From Labedella phragmitis (GTDB lineage: Bacteria; Actinomycetota; Actinomycetes; Actinomycetales; Microbacteriaceae), in NCBI RefSeq assembly GCF_004078635.1, contig NZ_RZNB01000006.1, forward strand, positions 170,974-234,973: a stretch of DNA of 64,000 nucleotides, written 5' to 3'. The translations under genes and the position numbers were made by a program. Below the pieces are notes generated by a model. That model did not search any database and was not told where the DNA came from. It saw only the letters and a list, made by a program, of their open reading frames with translations. Positions 18,108 to 27,145 of this stretch are shown here, one piece after another (the stretch's first letter is position 1; each line of letters starts with the position of its first letter).

Positions 18108-19438
18108 GACAAGCTCCGCGGCGAAACAGCGTCCATCAGCTTGCCCCCACCGAGGTCGGGTTCCCTCAATCGATTCGGAGTTCCCCGAAACGCAGCAACC
18201 GCACACGCTGCGATCAGGGTCGCGATAACGAGGTAGACAAAAATGCCTTGACTAAAAAGCAGGATTCTCCAGTACTCGGCCATCCCGTACAGCACGACTC
18301 CCGGAATCAGGGCCAGTCCGTTCCCATATTGAGCGAAGTGCCCAAAGAGTAGCGCAGCACTCGCGATCAACACCAGACTCGCGACGAGACCCCATGGCCC
18401 GAACGTCGCCAATGTATCCGCGAAGGCAGAATTGGTTGTCAACGACGCGTTGTAGTCAACGAACTGGCTGTACCGGTTCGTCCCTGTCGCATCGCCTGTG
18501 CGCGGCTCCGAGCGGAAGAAAGTCGGGACAAGGACGGTCCACCACTCATCCGGGGGCTGGCTGAACGTCGCGCCTCGGAAATGGATAGCGTTGGCGGTTC
18601 CAAGTGCGACCTGAAACGGAGTCCCAAGATACGTGAGTGCCTGCACGATACTCATCGAGACGGGATCCGAGACGCCCGCGGCCTCGTAATAGCGGGCATT
18701 CCGCGTGTAGTTCAGGAGAGTCAACAATCCGAAGACGGCGGCGGCCCCTGGCAAAATCCATCGTTTCCGAATTCTGAAACCAACAGGCCTCGTCACTAAG
18801 AGATAGAGCAACACCATGACAGCCATGAGCAAGGAGAGCCTCGAGGCGACGGCTGCGTTGAGGAAGAGAAGTACTGCATTAAGCGCGGCAAGAGTGAAAC
18901 CTCGACGATTTCTGAGGAGTCGATGAATTCCGAGCGGCGCAGCGATTGCTGTCGTATAACGCAATGTCGTTAGGCCAGCCGCACCGCCTGTGGCCTCCTT
19001 TAGGGAGTTAGCGTCGGTGGCGTTGAGAGCAGCGAGAAAACCCGAGATTCCCCCAGCGTTCGCCAGAACCGTTGCCATACCTATCACCGAGAAAATCGTG
19101 AGGATTAGGTAGAGGGCTTTCTCTCGCGCCTGGTCCTGATCCGACCAGTTGAGGTGCGCTGACGGCCTTACTCGTCGGCCCAACGAGGTCCCAAGAGATG
19201 CCACAGCGACCACTAACCCATACCAAACGCCGAGAGTGAGTATTCCGATACCAGTCACGTCCGATCGTTCGGAGAATCCCCGGAGAATGATCGATTCGCC
19301 CGGAATTAACCAGGCAAGCGCGCTCAAGAGCACCGGAAGGAGAATGAGGGAGACGGGTGTAAAAAATCGCCTGATCCGAGGCCCCACCGGAGGTTGAGCT
19401 TCAAACTCACCACCGCGCGAGGACCGCTTGTCCCTCAC
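18104..19438 (-). CDS. O-antigen/EPS polymerase (Wzy-like)
   Basis: About 444 residues with roughly 12 transmembrane helices and a large extracytoplasmic loop (SQPPDEWWTVLVPTFFRSEP, then SQFVDYNASLTTNSAFAD), the layout of Wzy-type repeat-unit polymerases. Such proteins are too divergent to recognise by motif, so the call rests on topology and on lying between glycosyltransferases and a flippase. I chose the GTG at 19438 because it overlaps the upstream stop as GTGA, the pattern of this operon; an in-frame ATG at 19483 would add 15 residues. GC is low for the window, suggesting acquisition. Confidence 0.8.
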   Translation of the reverse strand: MRDKRSSRGGEFEAQPPVGPRIRRFFTPVSLILLPVLLSALAWLIPGESIILRGFSERSDVTGIGILTLGVWYGLVVAVASLGTSLGRRVRPSAHLNWSDQDQAREKALYLILTIFSVIGMATVLANAGGISGFLAALNATDANSLKEATGGAAGLTTLRYTTAIAAPLGIHRLLRNRRGFTLAALNAVLLFLNAAVASRLSLLMAVMVLLYLLVTRPVGFRIRKRWILPGAAAVFGLLTLLNYTRNARYYEAAGVSDPVSMSIVQALTYLGTPFQVALGTANAIHFRGATFSQPPDEWWTVLVPTFFRSEPRTGDATGTNRYSQFVDYNASLTTNSAFADTLATFGPWGLVASLVLIASAALLFGHFAQYGNGLALIPGVVLYGMAEYWRILLFSQGIFVYLVIATLIAACAVAAFRGTPNRLREPDLGGGKLMDAVSPRSLS

Positions 19439-20487
19439 AGAGACTCCGCGAACCGGAGCAGTTGGTCGGCTTTCGCGTCCCACGAGTTTGCGACAGCAAG
19501 AGATTTCCCGGCCGGGTTGGGAGCGGCCACAGCAAGCATCGCGAATTTCGTGTGGAGTTCATCTTGCGATGTGTAGGTGAGGAGTCCCACGGCGTCGTTC
19601 TCCTGAATGGTCGGCGTCGATGTCGACAGTACTCCAAGCCCCCCTGCCAAGTATTCGTAGAGCTTCATCGGGCTTCGACCGGCGTTCACAGGCACGTCGG
19701 TCAGCGGTAGAAGGCCGATGCGGCTCGCCGAGAAGACGGCGTTGAGGTCGTCGTAGTCGACGGCACCCTTGAGTTGAATATTCGCAGGGAGATCCGCCGG
19801 TTCATTGCCGGTCGGCCCGTAGATCTCGAAGCGCCACAATGGGAAGCAATCCGCGAGGAATCGCACATCATTCCACTCGAAACGGGAATCCAGCGCCCCG
19901 ACGTAGACGGCGACATCGCGGCGGGTGCCGGTTTGCACGGCGAAGTTCCGGAGGTCGACTCCGTTCGGGAGAACGAGGCTGGGCCTGCTCTCCGAAAGCC
20001 CGAGCCGTCGAAGAACCTCGTCTGAGGTCGCGACGACCCCGTCGGCCTGCGCAATAGCCTCGTCTTGGAGTCGGCGCTTGCGCCCCTCGTCGTAGATGTC
20101 GGTCGGACGGTAGACGAGCGTGCGCGACGCCGTCCTCACCTCCGATGACCACAGGAGCGGCTGGTCCACGAAAGTCAGATCGAATTGCCCCTCGGGGAGT
20201 GATCGTATAATCCGATTGGCTGTTCCGGCCACGAGACCGGCGGGGATGATCGAGGAGGGGACGAGGTGGTGAACATTGTTCTCGTCGGTCATCCAGCCGC
20301 GCTTGACCGCGTCGATACTCGCGGAACCCGCCCGGCCGAGTATGCGATGGATAAGCGAAATCGGCGTGGACACGTGGAACACGTCATGACCCCGACGAGC
20401 CAGTTCAGCGGCGTAGTGGTGGCTCCCGACCTTGAAGTGCTCGAAGACGTTCGAGTGGCTCAGGAAGAGGATGCTGTGTCGCGTCAT
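19435..20487 (-). CDS. Glycosyltransferase, GT-B fold
   Basis: 350 residues. The N-terminal half has FLSHSNVFEHFKVGSHHYA and a DLTFVDQPLLWSS strand; LVYRPTDIYDE and VVATSDEVLRRLG precede the linker LVLPNGVDLRNF. The C-terminal half has VAVYVGALDSRFEW, IGLLPLTDVPVNAGRSPMKLYEYLA and GVLSTS. These are the hallmarks of GT4/GT1-like enzymes that use nucleotide sugars, in particular the NGVD hinge and the SPMKLYEYLAGGL donor-site region. The ATG at 20487 overlaps the preceding stop by 4 nt. It presumably adds one sugar of the repeat unit; specificity unknown. Confidence 0.85.
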   Translation of the reverse strand: MTRHSILFLSHSNVFEHFKVGSHHYAAELARRGHDVFHVSTPISLIHRILGRAGSASIDAVKRGWMTDENNVHHLVPSSIIPAGLVAGTANRIIRSLPEGQFDLTFVDQPLLWSSEVRTASRTLVYRPTDIYDEGRKRRLQDEAIAQADGVVATSDEVLRRLGLSESRPSLVLPNGVDLRNFAVQTGTRRDVAVYVGALDSRFEWNDVRFLADCFPLWRFEIYGPTGNEPADLPANIQLKGAVDYDDLNAVFSASRIGLLPLTDVPVNAGRSPMKLYEYLAGGLGVLSTSTPTIQENDAVGLLTYTSQDELHTKFAMLAVAAPNPAGKSLAVANSWDAKADQLLRFAESL

Positions 20488-21482
20488 TCGGCGTCACCCT
20501 TCCGTGGAGCGGCTCCGAGGTCGTCGAGCACCGACTGCACTCGACCGGCCACATCGTCCCAGTCGTATCGCTGCAGCCACTCCGAGTAGCCCGGCTGCTC
20601 CGAGGGCAGAGTCATCGAGGCGGCGAGGACAATGGAAGCTTGCCACTCCCGAATGTCGTCGGGTTCGGAGACGCAGACACCGAATTTGCCGAGAACTTCC
20701 CCGATCGCATCGCAGCCGCTCCAGTAGACGACTCGTCGGTCGGCCGCAAGGGCCTCGATCGCGGGGAGCCCGAAGCCCTCCTCCGACGACGGCATCATGA
20801 TCACGGAGGCCGTGGCGTAGACACCCGCCAGCTCGTCGTCACTGATCCGGCTGAGAAGTCGCACGCGGCCGTCGAGCTCGGGCAACGATCCGATCATCTC
20901 GCCGGCCTCCGCGGGGTCCGTGGTGACGACGTCGAGTGACCAGTCGCTCATGCCGGCGAGCGCCCGCGCGACGAGGGGGAACTTCTTGTGATCCTTCATA
21001 TTGCCGACATAGAGCACGCGGCGGGAAGCGGACGTCGACGCCGGCGCGGCCTCGATCGACCGGGACAGCCCGTTGCCGACATTGATCACGCGGACACTGC
21101 CGTCTCCGAGCCACTCCTCGATAACCGAGCGGCTCGCCTCCGACACTGTCAGGACCGCGCCGCATCTCTTGACGATCGGCCGGATCACGAGATCGTAGTA
21201 GCGCGCACGCAGCTCGGATCGTTCGCTCCTCAGATGCATCAGATCGTGGAGCGTGAGGAGTTGAGGGGCGCGTGCCAATCCCCCGTTGTAACCGGGCGAG
21301 TAGATCAGGTCAGACGGTCCGGCGGACAACCGGCGCGGATTGACGACGTCGAGCGCGGACGACGGAGAACCACAGCTGAGAGACTTCCAACCGGGGCGAA
21401 GTCTGCTGGTGACCTCACGACTGAACCGGCCTATCCCGCTCACTCCGTTCCAGCGTGTGTCGATCCACAACGAACCGGTCAC
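20484..21482 (-). CDS. Glycosyltransferase family 4 protein
   Basis: About 332 residues. LYSP-like and DLMH motifs (LIYSPGYNGGLARAPQLLTL, HDLMHLRSE) match the acceptor-side pattern of mannosyl- or rhamnosyl-type GT4 enzymes; VLTVSEASRSVIEEWLG and RVINVGNGLS follow, then VLYVGNMKDHKKF and the donor-site EEGFGLPAIEALAADRRVVY. The last is the classical E-x7-E motif of GT4 retaining enzymes. The GTG at 21482 overlaps the upstream stop as GTGA and is preferred to the ATG at 21515. Part of the EPS repeat-unit assembly chain. Confidence 0.88.
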   Translation of the reverse strand: MTGSLWIDTRWNGVSGIGRFSREVTSRLRPGWKSLSCGSPSSALDVVNPRRLSAGPSDLIYSPGYNGGLARAPQLLTLHDLMHLRSERSELRARYYDLVIRPIVKRCGAVLTVSEASRSVIEEWLGDGSVRVINVGNGLSRSIEAAPASTSASRRVLYVGNMKDHKKFPLVARALAGMSDWSLDVVTTDPAEAGEMIGSLPELDGRVRLLSRISDDELAGVYATASVIMMPSSEEGFGLPAIEALAADRRVVYWSGCDAIGEVLGKFGVCVSEPDDIREWQASIVLAASMTLPSEQPGYSEWLQRYDWDDVAGRVQSVLDDLGAAPRKGDAE

Positions 21483-22615
21483 GTCGCCGCCCGTCCCATC
21501 GAGGAGGTTACCCATTCGCGGATCTCCGACCGGAACCTTTCCGCTGAGAACCGACCGACTCGCTCGCGCAGGGCGCTGCGGTCGATCGTCTGCACAGCTT
21601 CGATCGCTGTCCTGAGCGACTGTCGGTCGAACGCATCGAGAAGGACTCCGCCGCCGCAGACACCGACACTCTCACCCGCCCCACCGACTGTATTCGCGAT
21701 CACCGGTGTCCCACACGCCATCGCTTCCACCGGCATGATCCCGAAATCCTCCACGGCCGGGAACACGTAGACAGACGCCCTCTCGTAAAGCGCGAACAAG
21801 AGGGCGTCCGACGGCTTAAGAACGAAGTGGACCGGCACCTCGGCTTGGGCAGCCGCGTCCCGCAACCGAGCCTCCTCCGGACCGGATCCAGCGATGACGA
21901 CGGGCCGCCCCACGGACTCGCCCGCCTTGATCGCGAGCTCGAGCCGCTTATATGGAATGAAGCGGGACGCCCCCAGAACGAAGCCCTCCGGGAGAGAGGC
22001 GAGGAGCCCGGCCTCATCCTCGTCGAGACGGTCGGCCCAGGGAGCACCGTGCGCAATCCGAGCCGTGTCCACGGGCGGGTAAATCACACGTGCATCGAGG
22101 CCCCAGGTGTCACGGATCCGCTCACGGACGTACTCCGAGTTGGCCGCGATCTCGCTTGCTTCCGCGGCGCGCCGACGATCGAGCGGTTTCAAGAATGTGG
22201 AGGCGATCCGAGCGACGAGGCCGCTTCCGCGCGCGTCCAATTCGGGGGTCCAGATGTAGCGCGCCGGCGTGTGGACATAAACCAACTTCACGAAGGGCTG
22301 CGAACCTCGACGCAGACGAGCGTGATGCGCGAAAAGGTGCGAACTCACGAGCATCCAGTCGTACGGACGATCGGACGGCAGCCGGCGCCAGGCCCCCACC
22401 ATGAACGGGAGGGCAGCTGCCTTGCTTTTCCTCAACGGAGTCCGGGCGAGCCACGACTCCACGACGCGCCTGGCCCCGAATGGGGCCTGCACATCCGACC
22501 AGAGCACCCGAAGATCTGCCGTGGGAAAGGTGGCGACAAGTTCCGCAAAGACCTTTTCGGATCCTCCGGATTTCGAGATCCACTCATGAACGAGCAGTCC
22601 GCCGTCGATACTCAA
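21479..22615 (-). CDS. Glycosyltransferase family 4 protein
   Basis: About 378 residues. LLVHEWISKSGGSEKVFAEL is the usual start of GT4 enzymes that bind acceptor in a G-G-S loop; VYVHTPARYIWTPE and AANSEYVRERIRDTWG precede VIYPPVD. The donor half has LGASRFIPYKRLELAIKAGE, VIAGSGPEEARLRDAA and the E-x7-E motif in EDFGIMPVEAMACGTPVIA. I favour the TTG at 22615, which overlaps the upstream stop as TTGA and continues the operon's 4-nt coupling; the alternative ATG at 22660 would overlap that gene by 49 nt. Likely the first sugar transfer after the initiating phosphoglycosyltransferase (inference from order). Confidence 0.88.
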   Translation of the reverse strand: MSIDGGLLVHEWISKSGGSEKVFAELVATFPTADLRVLWSDVQAPFGARRVVESWLARTPLRKSKAAALPFMVGAWRRLPSDRPYDWMLVSSHLFAHHARLRRGSQPFVKLVYVHTPARYIWTPELDARGSGLVARIASTFLKPLDRRRAAEASEIAANSEYVRERIRDTWGLDARVIYPPVDTARIAHGAPWADRLDEDEAGLLASLPEGFVLGASRFIPYKRLELAIKAGESVGRPVVIAGSGPEEARLRDAAAQAEVPVHFVLKPSDALLFALYERASVYVFPAVEDFGIMPVEAMACGTPVIANTVGGAGESVGVCGGGVLLDAFDRQSLRTAIEAVQTIDRSALRERVGRFSAERFRSEIREWVTSSMGRAAT

Positions 22616-24129
22616 TGCGCCGACGCTCCGGGCGCGACAACGGCTTTCACGGTCCGCCACAGGATCACGATGTCACCCATCAACGACCAGTTCTCGACAT
22701 AGAAGAGGTCAAGCCGGATCGCGTCCTCCCACGACAGCTCGGACCGACCGCTCACCTGCCAGAGGCCGCTCATACCCGGCTTGATCAGCAGCCTGCGATA
22801 CGCGATGTTGTCGTACAGCGCGACCTCCGCCTCGCGCTGCGGTCGAGGTCCGACGAGACTCATTTCACCCTTCAGCACGTTGACGAGCTGCGGGAACTCA
22901 TCGACCGAGTACTTCCGCAGGAACTTGCCGACAGGTGTGATCCGGGGGTCGTCCTTGACTTTGAAAAGTGGCTTACCGTCCGAGCCCTGAGCGGCGAGAA
23001 GCGTATGCAATTCCGCATCCGCGTTCGCCCGCATAGAGCGGAACTTCAGCATCTGAAAGGGCTGACCGTTGAGGCCAACCCGTTCCTGGCGATAGAACAC
23101 CGGCCCTCGGCTCGTCAGCTTGACCAGCAGGGCGACGGCCAGCAAAGGAATGCTCAGAAGCAGGAGGAAGAACGCAGAGCCGAGGATATCGAGCCACCGC
23201 TTGCCGTACTTCTTCCACCCCTCGTTCCTCGGCGTCTCCACGTGGATGAGCGGGAGGCCCGCGACGGGGCGCGTGTGGATCCGCGGGCCACCGACATCGG
23301 TGAGGCTCGGCGCGAGCACGAGATGGTGCACACCCGGGACCAGCTGCCAACTCAACTCGCGCAACTCCTCAGCGGTCAACGCGTCGCTACTCGTCACCAC
23401 GACGGTGTCGGCGCCGAACGAGTCCAGCGCCTCGACGATCGAATCCGACCCCTCGGAGGTCTGCACGGGCACCTCGTCGACGACCGCCCCCGCCGGCACA
23501 CCCTTCACCCAGGCGCCGACGACGCGGTATCCCGCGCTCGTGTCTCGAGCCAACTGGGTGGCGATGTGACGAACGCTCTGCTCGGACCCGATGAGCAGCA
23601 CGTTCGACGCGAACCTTCCCTGCTCCCGTTCGACCGCGAGCCACTGTCGCCAGGCCCAGCGGAAGAACAGCAGCACGAGGATCCCGACCGGGAACGCGAG
23701 CAGGATGTAGCCCCGTGCGAGGTCGATCTTGAAGAGGAAGGCCACGATCGCGACGAGCCCGAAGAGTCGCCCGGAGGCGTCGGCCACGAGCTTGTACTCG
23801 GTCGACCCCTGGCCGACGACACGGTAGTCGTGAGTGCCGCCGAGCCGAAGCGACAGAACCCATAGGCCCGTCAGGACAATAGAGATGACCGTGTAGTTGA
23901 CGACGAGCGGAGCGTCGCCCGGCTGCCGGATCGACATCGCGTCGCCGTCATTGCCGAGCCAGAGGAATTGGACCCCGAAGACGACCCAGACGAGCGCGAC
24001 GAGGTCGGTGACCGCGAGACGGCGCGCATAAGATCGGCGCCAGTCGCGCTGGCGCTTCGTGTCGCTCTGCGACGGAGCTTCAGCTGACGACATCGGCAGC
24101 ACATCTCCCACCTCGACGTTCGTGCCCAC
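22612..24129 (-). CDS. Undecaprenyl-phosphate sugar phosphotransferase (WbaP/CpsE type)
   Basis: 505 residues. N-terminal transmembrane helices (about residues 35-150), a nucleotide-binding-like middle domain (VLLIGSEQSVRHIATQLA), and a C-terminal phosphoglycosyltransferase domain: GWKKYGKRWLDILGS, FYRQERVGLNGQPFQMLKFR, DDPRITPVGKFLRKYSVDEF, QLVNVLKGEMSLVGPRPQ and KPGMSGLWQVSGRS. These are the DE and PRP motifs of the enzymes that load the first sugar-1-phosphate onto undecaprenyl phosphate at the cytoplasmic membrane. It is the first gene of the seven-gene EPS operon. The GTG at 24129 has AGGGGGT upstream; an ATG at 24093 is an alternative. Confidence 0.93.
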   Translation of the reverse strand: MGTNVEVGDVLPMSSAEAPSQSDTKRQRDWRRSYARRLAVTDLVALVWVVFGVQFLWLGNDGDAMSIRQPGDAPLVVNYTVISIVLTGLWVLSLRLGGTHDYRVVGQGSTEYKLVADASGRLFGLVAIVAFLFKIDLARGYILLAFPVGILVLLFFRWAWRQWLAVEREQGRFASNVLLIGSEQSVRHIATQLARDTSAGYRVVGAWVKGVPAGAVVDEVPVQTSEGSDSIVEALDSFGADTVVVTSSDALTAEELRELSWQLVPGVHHLVLAPSLTDVGGPRIHTRPVAGLPLIHVETPRNEGWKKYGKRWLDILGSAFFLLLLSIPLLAVALLVKLTSRGPVFYRQERVGLNGQPFQMLKFRSMRANADAELHTLLAAQGSDGKPLFKVKDDPRITPVGKFLRKYSVDEFPQLVNVLKGEMSLVGPRPQREAEVALYDNIAYRRLLIKPGMSGLWQVSGRSELSWEDAIRLDLFYVENWSLMGDIVILWRTVKAVVAPGASAH

Positions 24130-24219
24130 GACGGGACCCCCTGGTGGTTGCTCGCGTAGATCCTGACATCCCGCGACCTGTCAATCCTACGCGGCGACGG
24201 AGTGCAGGCGCATGACGCT

Positions 24220-24933
24220 TCACCCCAGTCCGAGTGTCGGCCCAAGGGGGGACACCGGCGTGTTCGCAAGCACGAGCGCGATCCCGGAGGAGTTGAAGAC
24301 GACGTGCGCGACGACGGCGGCGACGAGTCCCGACGAACGCGCGACGAATCCGAATCCGATGCCCGCGACGAAGGTGACGACGGTGCCGAGCAGGTCAGCA
24401 CCGGCCAGGGCGTGCACCCCGGCGAAGAGGGCCGCGGTGACGACCACTCCGACCCACGGACCCGCTGCGGAGGGACCCGACCTCTCCACGACGGCGGGGA
24501 GCAGCACCCCGCGGAAGAAGACCTCCTCGATGATGGGAGCGACGATCGCTGTGGCCACGACCACGGCGACAACCTGCGCCAAGCCCGGTCCGCCGCCGAT
24601 GCCGACCGAGCCGCCCGCGATGCGCCCGGTGCCGAGGATCTCGACGACGAGAGCGATCGACCGCAGGGCGAGTCCGACGAAGGCGCCCAGCAGCACGCCG
24701 GTGAGCGTGGAGCGCAGACTCATCGCGATCCACCAGCGCTCGCCCGAGCGACGAGATGCGACGATCACCGCGGCGACGGTGGCCGCGACCAGCGGAACCC
24801 ACACGACGAGGTACCCGAGGACCTGCTGGACTGCGAACGGCACCCACCGGGCCGTCGCCACGGGAAGCAGCACCACCGCGAGAGCGAGCCCGATCAACGG
24901 CACGAGGAGGCTCCACTGGCGGGGGGACGACAT
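24220..24933 (-). CDS. CPBP family intramembrane glutamic protease
   Basis: 237 residues, about eight hydrophobic helices. The family's three motifs are intact: EE-x3-R (E136, E137, R141 in EEVFFRGVL), the F-x3-H block (FAGVHA, His174) and the final H-x3-N (AHVVFNSSG, His210 and Asn214). CPBP/Abi proteins are membrane proteases related to CAAX processing enzymes; in bacteria some give bacteriocin immunity or regulate signalling. It lies behind the EPS operon on the same strand but reads as a separate gene 90 bp upstream of that operon's first start codon. The ATG at 24933 is preferred to a longer frame starting at 24996. Confidence 0.88.
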   Translation of the reverse strand: MSSPRQWSLLVPLIGLALAVVLLPVATARWVPFAVQQVLGYLVVWVPLVAATVAAVIVASRRSGERWWIAMSLRSTLTGVLLGAFVGLALRSIALVVEILGTGRIAGGSVGIGGGPGLAQVVAVVVATAIVAPIIEEVFFRGVLLPAVVERSGPSAAGPWVGVVVTAALFAGVHALAGADLLGTVVTFVAGIGFGFVARSSGLVAAVVAHVVFNSSGIALVLANTPVSPLGPTLGLG

Positions 24934-25046
24934 GCCTGCCACCGTATCGGGCGCGGCGTGGTCGAGCGCGATCCCCGTCCGGATGTATGGGAGCATGATC
25001 CGAAGGCGACCGGTCGGCGCCGACGGACAGAGGGAAGGCCGCCAGC

Positions 25047-26465
25047 GTGGAGTTGCGCGACTACATTCGGATCCTCCGCAAGAGTTGGATCCTCATCACC
25101 GTCTTGACGCTGCTCGGCATCGCCGCAGCCGCCGCCTATTCGCTGCTGCAGACGCCGCAGTACAGCGCCACGAGCAAGGTCTTCGTCTCGACGCAGTCGG
25201 GCGGCACCGTCTCCGACCTCGCGCAGGGCAACACGTTCACGACCCAGCGAGTGCAGACGTACGCGGATCTCGTGTCCACTCCAGCTGTTCTTCTCCCCGT
25301 GATCGCCGAACTGGGTCTCAGCGCCGACGCCGGTGTGTTGGGCCGTTCGATCAGTTCGTCGGCACCCGAGAGCACCTCGCTCATCGAGATCACCGTCGTC
25401 GACCCGGACCCCGTGCTCGCCTCCGACATCGCGAACAGCGCCTCGGAGAGCCTCACGAACGTCGTCGACACGTTGGAGCGGCCGCTCGAGGAAGGCGCCG
25501 TCTCCCCTGTCAAGCTCACGCTCGTCCAGCAGGCTGCGGTACCCAACAGCCCGGTCAGCCCGAACGTTCCCGTCAACATCGTGCTCGGCTTCCTCGTCGG
25601 GCTCGCCCTCGGCGTCGGCCTTGCCGTTCTCCGCGACATCCTCGACACGCGAATCCGCACGGAGCGCGACATCAAGGGCATCACCGAGGCCGCGATCGTC
25701 GGCGGCATCGCCTTCGACCCGAAGGCGACGGCCCGTCCGCTCATCGTTCAGGACGACCCCCGCAGCCCCCGTGCCGAGTCCTTCCGCAGCCTCCGCACGA
25801 ACCTCCAGTTCCTCGGCGCGGGTCAGCGCCACCACAGCTTCGTCGTCACCTCCTCGATCGAGTCGGAAGGCAAGAGCACGACCGCCGCCAACCTGTCGAT
25901 CGCTCTCGCGGCCGCCGGCTCACGCGTGGTCCTGGTCGACGCCGATCTCCGTCGTCCGAAGGTCGCCGACTACATGGGCATCGAGGGTGCCGTCGGCCTC
26001 ACGGACGTGCTCATCGGCCGGGCGGAACTGCAGGACGTCCTGCAGCCGTGGGGTCGGTCGAGCGTCACCGTGCTGCCCGCGGGTCGCATACCTCCGAACC
26101 CGAGCGAACTGCTCGGCTCCCCCGCGATGGAGGCCCTCGTCGAGGAACTCAACCGTGAGTTCGATCACGTGATCTTCGACGCTCCCCCGCTGCTTCCCGT
26201 CACGGACAGCGCGATCCTCGGCAAGCTCGTCGGCGGCGCACTCGTCGTGGTCGCGGCCGGGCGCACGACGAAGCACCAGCTCGAAGGCGCCGTCACGACG
26301 CTCGAGCACGTCGGAGCTCCCGTCTCGGGCATCATCCTCACGATGCTGCCGACCTCCGGTCCGGATGCCTACGGCTATGGGCGATACGGATACGGCTACG
26401 GGTACGGCGTCGACGACGACGAGAACGCCCTGACGGAGCCGACGCGCTCCGCGGCGCGACCCTAG
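25047..26465 (+). CDS. Wzz-domain/BY-kinase fusion, polysaccharide chain-length tyrosine autokinase
   Basis: 472 residues. The N-terminal Wzz domain is bounded by helices at about residues 13-35 and 174-196. The cytoplasmic BY-kinase domain has Walker A SSIESEGKST (269-278), Walker A' VVLVDADLRRP (294-304) and VIFDAPPLLPVTD. Six tyrosines in the C-terminal segment AYGYGRYGYGYGYG are the expected autophosphorylation cluster. Such proteins form octameric rings that set polysaccharide chain length and export, reversed by the phosphatase encoded next. GTG at 25047 has GGGAAGG upstream. It is divergent from the CPBP and EPS genes and forms a chain with the phosphatase and DUF4012 genes. Confidence 0.93.
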   Translation: MELRDYIRILRKSWILITVLTLLGIAAAAAYSLLQTPQYSATSKVFVSTQSGGTVSDLAQGNTFTTQRVQTYADLVSTPAVLLPVIAELGLSADAGVLGRSISSSAPESTSLIEITVVDPDPVLASDIANSASESLTNVVDTLERPLEEGAVSPVKLTLVQQAAVPNSPVSPNVPVNIVLGFLVGLALGVGLAVLRDILDTRIRTERDIKGITEAAIVGGIAFDPKATARPLIVQDDPRSPRAESFRSLRTNLQFLGAGQRHHSFVVTSSIESEGKSTTAANLSIALAAAGSRVVLVDADLRRPKVADYMGIEGAVGLTDVLIGRAELQDVLQPWGRSSVTVLPAGRIPPNPSELLGSPAMEALVEELNREFDHVIFDAPPLLPVTDSAILGKLVGGALVVVAAGRTTKHQLEGAVTTLEHVGAPVSGIILTMLPTSGPDAYGYGRYGYGYGYGVDDDENALTEPTRSAARP

Positions 26466-26511
26466 CGGATCTCCGCGACCGCCCTTCCGTCGTTCCGACC
26501 CGAGAGACCTC

Positions 26512-27144
26512 ATGACCGCCATGTTCGAGATCCTCACCGTGTGCACCGGGAACATCTGCCGATCACCATTGGCCGAGCAGGTTCTGCGTGCCCGGTTGAG
26601 CGACCTGCCTCGCGTATCGGTCGCGAGCGCCGGCGTCTACTCGCTCACCGGAAGGCCGATGACCCCGGAGGCTGCGGCTCTCTCGGCCGAGTTCGGTGGG
26701 CTCGGAGCCGAGCACCACATCGCACGCGACCTCACGCCCGCGATGATCGACGGGGGCGGGCTCATCTTCGCGATGTCGCGCGACCACCGCCGCTCCATCG
26801 TGGAGATGCGTCCGCGCGCCACGCGCATCACGTTCACTCTCCGCGAGTTCGCCCGGCTCAGCGACGGCATCTCGGACGACGAGCTCGTCGACGTGGCCGC
26901 GCTCCCCCTCGACTCCGTATCCGAGCGGCTCACCGAACTCGTGCGCGCCGTCACCGCCCGCCGCGGACTCGTCGAGCGACCGCTCGACGCCGCGGAGGAC
27001 GACATCGTCGACCCGTACCGTCGGAGCGAGGCCGTCTATCGCGAGTCAGCCGCCCAGCTGGTTCCCGCGGCGGAGATCGCGGCGCGTGTGATTCGTCGCG
27101 CTGCTTCGCTCACGACGTCCGCCACTCCGGCCGGGCTCGTCTGA
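26512..27144 (+). CDS. Low-molecular-weight protein tyrosine phosphatase
   Basis: 210 residues. The P-loop VCTGNICRSPLAEQV gives nucleophile Cys11 and Arg17 in the C-x5-R-S signature; DIVDPYRRS near residue 165 carries the general-acid aspartate of the family's DP motif. It is longer than the usual 150-160 residues because of inserted helices between P-loop and DP. Position 46 bp after the BY-kinase makes it the expected partner that removes phosphates from the tyrosine tail, allowing cycles of EPS polymerisation. ATG 26521 is an alternative start. Confidence 0.92.
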   Translation: MTAMFEILTVCTGNICRSPLAEQVLRARLSDLPRVSVASAGVYSLTGRPMTPEAAALSAEFGGLGAEHHIARDLTPAMIDGGGLIFAMSRDHRRSIVEMRPRATRITFTLREFARLSDGISDDELVDVAALPLDSVSERLTELVRAVTARRGLVERPLDAAEDDIVDPYRRSEAVYRESAAQLVPAAEIAARVIRRAASLTTSATPAGLV

Positions 27145-27145
27145 G

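Noticed and set aside
24220..24933. CPBP protease as a phage-defence (Abi) gene
   Set aside because: The older Abi family name is misleading; with the EPS cluster around it and no defence neighbours, a general membrane protease is more likely.
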